Shown in pieces: positions 40,608-46,683 of a DNA stretch of 46,683 bases. Below the pieces are notes generated by a model, which saw only the letters and a list, made by a program, of their open reading frames with translations, was not told the DNA's origin and did no database searches. Location of the stretch: positions 1 to 46,683 of the forward strand of contig JADFGT010000010.1 of the NCBI GenBank assembly GCA_022567555.1. The letters are read 5' to 3'. This DNA comes from Armatimonadota bacterium. GTDB taxonomy: Bacteria > Armatimonadota > Fimbriimonadia > Fimbriimonadales > ATM1. Within the stretch, counting starts at the first letter, position 1; each line of letters starts with the position of its first letter. The position numbers and the translations under genes are program-made.

Positions 40608-40693
40608 CCTGCGCCCGGGAACCGTCCGCGATCGGCGCCTGTCCGACCCATGGCTTAGGGTGAGCCTCTTGACCGGTCACGGAGTGGGAACAG

Positions 40694-41530
40694 TTACGGT
40701 TCCGCAACGACGCCGAACGCCTCCGGCGCGCGGCTTACGCGGCGGAAGCCCGCTTCGCGCAGGCGGCGGATGACACCTCGTGTGTTGCGTGCGCCGAGCG
40801 CGCTATCCGGGTCCCCCACGTAGTGAAACGTCCTGCCCCGGCGTGTGAGCACGCGCCTGAATTCTGAGTAGAGGGCGCCCGAATACATTTCGCCCGCCAG
40901 TTTCAGCGTCGGCGGGTCGTGGATGATGCGGTTGAAGGAGGCGGCCGGTAACTTCTCAACCTCCACCGTCGCGTCGCCGATTATCTGCTTAATCTTCGCG
41001 TTGTCGAACAGTTCCTTAGACCACGGGTTCACCCGGGCGATCTCCAAGACGGCGGGGTCTAACTCGATGGTGGTCACTTCCTCGGCGGTGCGCGCCGCCT
41101 CGATCGCCGTGTAGCCGAGGCCGGTTGCAGTGTCGAGGACCCGGCCTCTTATCGGGCTGATCGCCTCTATCTTCCGGCGCGTGTCGCGGTGCGGGTCGGT
41201 GCCTTTGATGCGGTGCATGGGGAACCCGGAGACGAACAGCGTCGGCGCCCCGCCGGTGGGGACGAGACTCAGGACCAGGCCGGTCATTTCGGAAAGAGCG
41301 CGGACCTCTTCAGCCTCGCCGCCGCACACGAGGAAGCAACTTCGTGTGGCGCCGCTGATTCGCTCGACTGCCGGCCAGTCGAGCAGTTCGCCGCCGGGGA
41401 ACATAACCCCGTCGTCGGCCAGAGCTGCCTCGACCTTCGTGAGGCCGAGGTCGGGTGAGACCTTCGCTTTCTCCAACCCGTCCTCCCGCGCCTTGAGCAG
41501 GACGTCCGCTTGATAATGAGATAGCACCAT
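40694..41530 (-). CDS. Archaeal-type SAM-dependent methyltransferase
   Basis: The product has 278 residues from ATG at 41530; a TTG 30 bases further upstream is possible. The Rossmann motif is GRVLDTATGLGYTAIEAAR near 125-143, with TIELDPAVLEIARVNPWSKELFDN, then the catalytic-pocket NRIIHDPPTLKLAGEMYSGALYSEFRRVL and a FHYVGDPDSALGARNTRGVIRRL ending. This exact series of motifs (DTATGLGY, ARVNPWS, IHDPP, SGALYSEF) is known from the predicted archaeal methyltransferase group COG2521; bacterial members are uncommon. Substrate unknown. An N-terminal 100-residue extension is of unclear fold. Convergent with SpoIIM and divergent from ileS. Confidence 0.75.
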   Translation of the reverse strand: MVLSHYQADVLLKAREDGLEKAKVSPDLGLTKVEAALADDGVMFPGGELLDWPAVERISGATRSCFLVCGGEAEEVRALSEMTGLVLSLVPTGGAPTLFVSGFPMHRIKGTDPHRDTRRKIEAISPIRGRVLDTATGLGYTAIEAARTAEEVTTIELDPAVLEIARVNPWSKELFDNAKIKQIIGDATVEVEKLPAASFNRIIHDPPTLKLAGEMYSGALYSEFRRVLTRRGRTFHYVGDPDSALGARNTRGVIRRLREAGFRRVSRAPEAFGVVAEP

Positions 41531-41629
41531 GCGAGTTTCGCCGCAGTAACCTCTGTTCAACGCTCGTCCTCAATCCTCCCGCCGCACCTCGCGCAGTCTG
41601 TGGAGAACGGGCGGCCACAGCCTCGCAGG

Positions 41630-41635
41630 TAGAAT
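41630..41635 (+). promoter_or_regulatory. Candidate -10 box of ileS
   Basis: TAGAAT ends ten bases before the ileS ATG, again without a ribosome site in between. A -35 hexamer is not recognisable. Confidence 0.3.
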
Positions 41636-41645
41636 CGCGTTTCTG

Positions 41646-44444
41646 ATGGACTTGCGGTCCACCCTGAACCTGCCCGATCCCGAGTTCACCATCCCAATGA
41701 GGGCCAACCTGGCCAAGAACGAGCCGGTAATCCAGGCGCGTTGGGACGAAATCGGAGTGTATCGCCTCGTCCAGAAAGCGAGGCGGGGCGCGCCCACGTT
41801 CATTCTCCATGACGGCCCGCCTTACACGAACAGCCCGGTGCACATCGGCACGGCGCTCAACAAGGCGCTGAAGGACTTCGTGGTGAAGTACAAGACGCTG
41901 CGCGGGTTCCACTGTCCGTATGTGCCGGGGTTCGATAACCACGGCCTGCCGATTGAGTTGGCGGTGCAAGAGAAGGCCGGCAAACGAATGGAGCCGCCGG
42001 AGATGCGCCGGGCCTGCCGTGAGCATGCCGCCGAGTTCATCCGCGTTCAGACCGATCAGTTCAAGCGGCTCGGCGTTTTCGGCGACTGGGAGCACCGGTA
42101 CGCGACGATGGACTTCGGTTATGAGGCGGCGATAGTCCGAACGTTCGCGAAACTTGCGGAAAAGGGCTACATCTATCGCGACCTGCGGCCCATCCATTGG
42201 TCCACTTACAGCCGCACGGCGCTGGCGGAAACCGAGTTGGTCTATCAGGAACACAAGTCCGTTGCGATCTATGTGCGGTTTCCGCTGAGAAGTGATGTGA
42301 AGGGCCTGTTCGGGGCAGCGGCCGGCGAAAACCCCCCACCCCGGCCCTCCCCCGCAAGGGGGGAGGGGGTTTTCGCCATTGTCTGGACGACGACTCCATG
42401 GACGATTCCGGGCAACCTGGCCCTCGCGTTTCATCCGGAGTTCGATTATGTTCTTGTGGAATCCGAGGGCGACTACTATCTCCTTTATGAGGGGCTCGTG
42501 GATCGCGTTTTCTCGGAGATGGGAAAGCCGAGAGGCGAGACGGTGGCGACGATAAAAGGCTGCGACCTCGAGGGTGCCGTCTTCAAACATCCGATCTTCG
42601 ACCGCGACTCGGTGGGCGTTCTCGCTGACTACGTGCAGCCCGACGAGGGCACGGGCGTCGTACACACCGCGCCCGGCCACGGCGCAGACGACTTCTACAC
42701 CGGGCGGAAATATGGCTTGGAAATCCTATGCCCGGTGGACGAGGGCGGATACTTCACGGAAGCGGCCGGCGAGTTCAAGGGGATGCATATAAAAGATGCC
42801 GACGAGGCCGTGCCCAAACGGCTCGACGAAGAGGGCAACCTCCTGAAAGTGTATGAGTTCGCGCACAGTTACCCGTATGCCGAGCGGGACAAACACCCCG
42901 TCATCTTCCGGACCACCGAGCAATGGTTCTTGAACGTGGACCATGACGGCTTGCGGGAGCGCGCTCTGCAAGAGATCAAGAAGGTCGAGTGGTTTCCGCA
43001 GGCCGGGGAAGCGCGTATCTCGGCCATGGTGGAGGGCCGGCCCGACTGGTGCCTTTCGCGCCAGCGCGTTTGGGGCGTCGGCCTGCCGATTCTGTACGGC
43101 AAGGAGTCGGGGAAACCGGTCTTGGACCCTGAGATAATGGAGCGGGTGGCGTGCCTTGTCGAGGAGAAGGGCTCGGACGCCTGGTTCAGCGTCCCGCTCA
43201 ATGAGGTCCTTCCCCCCGGATATAAGCACCCGGAGACCGGAGAGACGGAATTCCGCAAAGAGACCGACGTGCTGGACGTTTGGTTCGACAGCGGAATAAC
43301 TCACTTGGCGGTGCTGGACGCCCGATATGATGAAAACTGGCAGGACCTGAAGTGGCCCGCCGACCTTTACTTGGAAGGAAGCGACCAGCACCGGGGCTGG
43401 TTCAACAGCAGTCTGATGACGGCGGTGGCAGTCAAAGGCGCGGCTCCTTATAAGCAAGTGCTCACACACGGCTTCGTTGTGGACGAGAAGGGCGAGAAGA
43501 TTTCCAAGTCCAAGGGCAATGTCGTGGACCCTGTGGAGGCGTCGAATCGGTATGGCGCGGACATCCTGCGTCTTTGGGCAGCGAGCGTGGATTACACCGG
43601 AGACGTGCGCTGCGGGGACAATCTGCTCAAGCAGGTCGGCGAAACTTACCGGCGCATCCGGAACACGCTGCGCTTTCTTTTGGCGAACCTATACGACTTC
43701 GAGCCTGATGCCGGACACGCGGTGACGTTGGAACTGGACGAGTGGGCGGTCATTCAGACCAGGCTTCTGGAACACGCGTTCTGCGACAAGATGGACGCCT
43801 ACGACTTCAGCGCAGCGACTTCGCTGGTTCACAACTTCTGCGTTCGAGAACTGAGTTCGTTCTATTTGGACGCGATCAAGGACCGCATGTATTGCGATCC
43901 GAAACAGAGTGCGGGACGCCGAAGCGGCCAGGCCGCGTGCCACCAAATACTTCTCTTGCTAACCAAACTCATTGCGCCGGTTCTGCCCCACACGGCTGAG
44001 GAGGTTTATCTGCGCGCTCCTGTCGCTGATCGCAATCCGACACTGTTTCTGGAGACCGTGGAACCTATCACCGACGCAGAAATGTCCGATGCGAGCGCTT
44101 CCGCTCTACAATGGAGGTATAGGTGGCTCCTCGAATTCAAGGACCGCCTGTATTCCGGGCTGGAAGAGTGGAAGAAGGGATCGGGCATTCGGGACTCGCA
44201 GGAGGTTACGGCGACAATTTGTGGGCCGGCTGACCTCTGCGCGCGCCTGGGGTCTTTCGGGGCGAATCTGGCGCTGTTCCTCAGGTTGAGTTCAGTCAAC
44301 TTGAAAGATGCCGATGAAGAACGCTATGAGTTTGAGAAATCGCCGCACCTCAAGTGCAAGCGATGCTGGCTGCGCAGGCCGGACGTGGAGGCCCTAAAGG
44401 GCGAGCCCCTATGCGCTCGCTGCCGGGAGGTGCTGGGCCTTTGA
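41646..44444 (+). CDS. ileS: Isoleucyl-tRNA synthetase with 18-codon palindromic insertion
   Basis: IleRS charges tRNA-Ile. The 932 residues are a normal length with DGPPYTNSPVHIGTALNK (HIGH motif, His66-Gly68 region), WTTTPWTIPGNLALAFHP of the editing domain, EKISKSKGN (KMSKS motif) near residue 620, and a C-terminal zinc knuckle CKRCWLRRP with CARCREVL. Residues 227-244 read GENPPPRPSPARGEGVFA, encoded by a 54-base palindrome; just after it the conserved VWTTTPWT editing motif resumes, so the insert lies in a surface loop at the entry to the editing domain. All three catalytic/editing motifs are intact, and the frame is unbroken. The gene starts ten bases after a TAGAAT box and ends 76 bases before lspA. 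Confidence 0.93.
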   Translation: MDLRSTLNLPDPEFTIPMRANLAKNEPVIQARWDEIGVYRLVQKARRGAPTFILHDGPPYTNSPVHIGTALNKALKDFVVKYKTLRGFHCPYVPGFDNHGLPIELAVQEKAGKRMEPPEMRRACREHAAEFIRVQTDQFKRLGVFGDWEHRYATMDFGYEAAIVRTFAKLAEKGYIYRDLRPIHWSTYSRTALAETELVYQEHKSVAIYVRFPLRSDVKGLFGAAAGENPPPRPSPARGEGVFAIVWTTTPWTIPGNLALAFHPEFDYVLVESEGDYYLLYEGLVDRVFSEMGKPRGETVATIKGCDLEGAVFKHPIFDRDSVGVLADYVQPDEGTGVVHTAPGHGADDFYTGRKYGLEILCPVDEGGYFTEAAGEFKGMHIKDADEAVPKRLDEEGNLLKVYEFAHSYPYAERDKHPVIFRTTEQWFLNVDHDGLRERALQEIKKVEWFPQAGEARISAMVEGRPDWCLSRQRVWGVGLPILYGKESGKPVLDPEIMERVACLVEEKGSDAWFSVPLNEVLPPGYKHPETGETEFRKETDVLDVWFDSGITHLAVLDARYDENWQDLKWPADLYLEGSDQHRGWFNSSLMTAVAVKGAAPYKQVLTHGFVVDEKGEKISKSKGNVVDPVEASNRYGADILRLWAASVDYTGDVRCGDNLLKQVGETYRRIRNTLRFLLANLYDFEPDAGHAVTLELDEWAVIQTRLLEHAFCDKMDAYDFSAATSLVHNFCVRELSSFYLDAIKDRMYCDPKQSAGRRSGQAACHQILLLLTKLIAPVLPHTAEEVYLRAPVADRNPTLFLETVEPITDAEMSDASASALQWRYRWLLEFKDRLYSGLEEWKKGSGIRDSQEVTATICGPADLCARLGSFGANLALFLRLSSVNLKDADEERYEFEKSPHLKCKRCWLRRPDVEALKGEPLCARCREVLGL
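42324..42377. repeat. 54-base palindromic element within ileS
   Basis: The ends GGCGAAAACCCCC and GGGGGTTTTCGCC are a perfect 13-bp inverted repeat; inside, CCCTCCCCC pairs with GGGGGAGGG around GCAA. It occupies exactly 18 codons. Similar C-rich/G-rich palindromes occur between genes in many bacteria; this one sits inside an essential gene. Confidence 0.8.
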
Positions 44445-44520
44445 GAGCCGGGAGCGCGTTAGTGCGCGTCTATCCGGCCCGAATCGTCAAGCCTCTGTTC
44501 TCTCGAGGCCGGAAAGCCTG

Positions 44521-45021
44521 ATGTGGGCTGTCCTGCTCTGGACAGGGGCATTGGTTCTGCTCGACCAGGCGAGCAAGGCGTACGTCAGGGCGAACTTCAA
44601 CATTGGCGAGTTTCGACCGATTATTCCCGGCGTGCTGGACATTCGGCACGTGGAGAATACCGGCATCGCCTTCGGCATGTTCCAGGGGGCGGGGCTCTGG
44701 CTTGCCCCCGTGGCGCTGCTTGTGGCGATCGTCGCGGTCGTGGGTTACATCAGGTCAGACTCGAGCGAGCGGCTGTTCCGTCTCTCGATGATACTGGTCA
44801 CCGCCGGAGCGGCGGGAAACTTCATTGATCGTGTTTTCCATGGCGGGCGCGTCACAGATTTTATAGACCTGAGGTTCATCCACGTTTTCAACGTGGCGGA
44901 CATGTGCATTACGTTCGCAGTGGCCTTACTCGCGATTCGGTGGATCGCCGAGGAGCTGCGGCCCAAACGGGACAAGGCGGTCCCGGCCGACTCGGAATCG
45001 GGTACCGGACCCGGCAACTGA
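44521..45021 (+). CDS. lspA: Lipoprotein signal peptidase LspA
   Basis: LspA (signal peptidase II) cleaves the signal peptide of lipoproteins after lipid attachment. The 166 residues have four transmembrane helices and the family motifs DQASKAYV near 15-22, HVENTGIAFG at 43-52, GNFIDRVFHGGRVTDFIDL, and FNVADMCITFA. The catalytic aspartates are most likely Asp113 (in VTDF) and Asp127 (in FNVAD). It follows ileS as in many bacteria, in the same direction. Confidence 0.95.
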   Translation: MWAVLLWTGALVLLDQASKAYVRANFNIGEFRPIIPGVLDIRHVENTGIAFGMFQGAGLWLAPVALLVAIVAVVGYIRSDSSERLFRLSMILVTAGAAGNFIDRVFHGGRVTDFIDLRFIHVFNVADMCITFAVALLAIRWIAEELRPKRDKAVPADSESGTGPGN

Positions 45022-45257
45022 GGCCCGGTCCGCCTCGTGCGGCCGGGGAAATGGGTAAGATGGGCCCATATATGGAGCAGTCGCCGCGCAGGGCATGGGC
45101 CGTTCGGTGGAGCACCGGTAGTTGGTTCTACATGGCGCCCCGACGAGAGGGACGACGTATTCGGTCGTCCAGCACCCGAAACGGTCCGGCACGATAAGCG
45201 CGTCGGGCCTTCTCTTTTGAGGCTGCCTGCGGCTCCTCTGGGAACAGGATTGAACGG

Positions 45258-45800
45258 ATGCGGATAAACGACGTGTTGTTGCTGAACAACAACTATGAAC
45301 CGCTGAACGTGTGCACGCTCATGCGGGCGGTCGCGCTCATGTTGAAGGGCAAGGTGGAAATCCTTCACAGGAACGGCCACGTCATTCGCACGAGCAGCAA
45401 GGATTTCGACGCGCCGTCGGTCATCCGTCTCCGATACTACGTGAAGCGGCCGATGCCCGTGCTCAGGCTGTCGAAGCACTCTGTGCTGGCCCGGGACGCC
45501 TACACCTGTCAATACTGCGGAGTGAGCAGCAGGGACCTCACGATTGACCACATCATCCCGCGCCGTATGGGCGGCGGCCACAACTGGGAGAACGTTGTGG
45601 CGTGCTGCCGCCGCTGTAACCTGCGAAAGGGAGACAAGAGGCCCAAGCATGTGAACATGCGGCTATTGAGGAGGCCGAAGCGGCCGCACTACGTTCCGTT
45701 CATTCCGCTGCCGACCTACATGCGGGCCGATGGGCGCGCAGACTGGACGCCGTATCTGCCGGTGTTTAGCGAGTTTCGGTGCCGGAACGATAGCCGATAG
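45258..45800 (+). CDS. HNH endonuclease
   Basis: The product has 180 residues; GAACAGGA precedes the ATG. An N-terminal module (INDVLLLNNNYEPLNVCT) common to a subgroup of HNH proteins leads to the nuclease domain: CxxC at 84-87, LTIDHII with Asp97/His98, NWENVVACC with Asn112 and a second CxxC at 117-120 forming the zinc site. HNH proteins of this kind are cellular nucleases of unknown role, sometimes linked to DNA repair or restriction. Upstream is a 236-base gap after lspA in which I see no gene, and a repeat gap precedes thyX downstream. Confidence 0.85.
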   Translation: MRINDVLLLNNNYEPLNVCTLMRAVALMLKGKVEILHRNGHVIRTSSKDFDAPSVIRLRYYVKRPMPVLRLSKHSVLARDAYTCQYCGVSSRDLTIDHIIPRRMGGGHNWENVVACCRRCNLRKGDKRPKHVNMRLLRRPKRPHYVPFIPLPTYMRADGRADWTPYLPVFSEFRCRNDSR

Positions 45801-45898
45801 ACGAGAGTCGCCGGGCGCCCGTCGTCAGTCGCCGGTCGTCAGTCGCCAGTCGCCAGTCGTCAGTCGTCTGCCGGCAATCGGGTAAACCACCCTCTGCA
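45801..45898. repeat. Degenerate tandem repeat region before thyX
   Basis: The first bases repeat GATAGCCGATAG-type units; then GTCGTCAGTCGCC and CAGTCGCCAGTCGCCAGT repeats follow. It carries the same two motif types as the gaps before the permease and flhA. Confidence 0.75.
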
Positions 45899-46683
45899 AT
45901 GGCGCGGCTGGTCATCCCCGAGGCCGAGGAACTCCTCGACAAGGAACTCAAGGTCCTGGATAAGGGGTACGTGCGGCTCGTGGACTACCTGGGCGGGGAC
46001 GCGCGGATCGTGCAGTCGGCCCGGGTTTCTTACGGTCCAGGCACCAAGACCGTGCGCGAAGACCGGGGCCTAATCAACTACCTGATGCGCAACCAGCACA
46101 CCAGCCCGTTCGAGCAGGTGATCCTCACGTTTCACTGCAAGATGCCGATCTTTGTCGCGCGGCAGTGGGTGCGGCACCGCACCGCGCGGCTGAACGAAAT
46201 AAGCGCGCGCTACAGCGTCATGCCGGACGAGTTCTATCTGCCCGAATCGGAGCAGATGCGCATCCAGAGCAAGCGCAACAAACAGGGCCGCGACGCAGAG
46301 ACCATTCCGCCGGAGCAGGCGCTGGAAATGATCGCCACGTTGGAGAGCGAGCAGAAAAAGATTTATGAGTCTTATGAGGAGATGCTGGAAGCCGGCCTCG
46401 CGCGAGAACTTGCCCGAATCAGCCTGCCGGTTTCCCTTTACACGGAGTGGTATTGGCAGATTGACCTGCACAACCTGTTTCACTTTCTGCACGTGCGGAT
46501 GGACGAGCACGCGCAGTGGGAGATAAGGGAGTACGCGAAGGCGCTGGCGAAGTGCGCGAAGGCGGTGGCGCCGATGGCCTTTGAATCTTGGGAGGAGCAG
46601 GTCTTCTTCGCAGTTCGTTTCTCGCGCACCGAATGCCGCGCGCTTGCGGCGACGTTGGAGGGCAGAGAGCCGGACTTGGATGA
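45899..46683 (+). CDS. thyX: Flavin-dependent thymidylate synthase ThyX (partial)
   Basis: ThyX makes dTMP from dUMP with FAD and methylenetetrahydrofolate, replacing ThyA. 261 residues are visible; the gene runs off the window end in frame after EPDLD. The signature RHRxxxxxxxS is present as Arg92-His93-Arg94 and Ser102 inside VRHRTARLNEISARYS. Other conserved text includes RVSYGPGTK, HTSPFEQVILTFHCKMP and LHNLFHFLHVRMDEHAQWEIR. Start is ATG at 45899 after a repeat gap; TAAACC 10 bases before it may be a weak -10. Presence of ThyX with no thyA visible suggests this is the main synthase. Confidence 0.94.
   Translation, partial: MARLVIPEAEELLDKELKVLDKGYVRLVDYLGGDARIVQSARVSYGPGTKTVREDRGLINYLMRNQHTSPFEQVILTFHCKMPIFVARQWVRHRTARLNEISARYSVMPDEFYLPESEQMRIQSKRNKQGRDAETIPPEQALEMIATLESEQKKIYESYEEMLEAGLARELARISLPVSLYTEWYWQIDLHNLFHFLHVRMDEHAQWEIREYAKALAKCAKAVAPMAFESWEEQVFFAVRFSRTECRALAATLEGREPDLD

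Overview
The window is about 46.7 kb of GC-rich bacterial chromosome with short intergenic gaps and genes on both strands. No phage, plasmid, rRNA or CRISPR locus is visible. The genes indicate a flagellated bacterium with a lipoprotein-processing envelope (lspA), menaquinone made by the futalosine route (mqnA), flavin-dependent thymidylate synthesis (thyX) and molybdenum cofactor synthesis (moaC, mogA). No marker fixes the phylum. The mix of exported beta-propeller and LTXXQ proteins, an exported caspase-like protein, an archaeal-type methyltransferase and many dispersed palindromes suits a poorly sampled, deep-branching lineage (an Armatimonadota-like or PVC-like organism is a guess).

Layout: 0-3.5 kb, a truncated membrane protein, a small unknown gene and an exported caspase-TPR protein. 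3.5-3.9 kb, divergent tRNA-Ala(UGC) and tRNA-Ile(GAU). 4-7.7 kb, an exported PQQ-propeller protein, dprA and nagA. 7.7-12.1 kb, an APC permease overlapping a STAS/Usp-like gene, then a DASS-type carboxylate/sulfate transporter. 12.1-15.7 kb, mqnA, an LTXXQ protein, an Alg5-like glycosyltransferase and a D-cysteine desulfhydrase-like enzyme. 15.8-19.5 kb, a propeller lipoprotein candidate, a repeat-rich gap, an Eis-type acetyltransferase and a membrane protein. 19.5-25.7 kb, a KamA-like radical SAM enzyme, tRNA-Lys(CUU), tatD, moaC-mogA, a hicBA toxin-antitoxin pair and greA-lysS.

25.9-35.4 kb is a co-directional flagellar operon: flgB-flgC-fliE-fliF-fliG-fliH-fliI-fliJ, a lytic transglycosylase, a motE-like gene and flhA. 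It encodes the proximal rod, MS ring, part of the C ring, the export ATPase complex, a wall-remodelling enzyme and the export gate. 35.4-38.4 kb is a small accessory patch: a REP-associated transposase (RAYT) bracketed by REP palindromes, a GIY-YIG protein and an ATP-grasp gene that carries a REP in its reading frame. 38.4-46.7 kb holds a group 2 sigma-70 factor, a SpoIIM-family protein, an archaeal-type methyltransferase, ileS (with a palindromic in-frame insertion), lspA, an HNH endonuclease and the start of thyX.

The most notable signals are repeat-driven. The RAYT/REP system has one REP copy inside a gene, flanked by a 10-bp direct repeat. A 60-bp double-hairpin (REPIN-like) element occurs at 17.2 kb and, inverted, at 35.5 kb. 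A 54-bp palindromic insert adds 18 codons to ileS. Degenerate tandem repeats sit directly upstream of the permease, flhA and thyX genes. In addition, the hicB/hicA junction appears to have lost stop and start codon through one base, and several genes have a TANNNT-type box 6-7 bases before the start codon, suggesting leaderless mRNAs.
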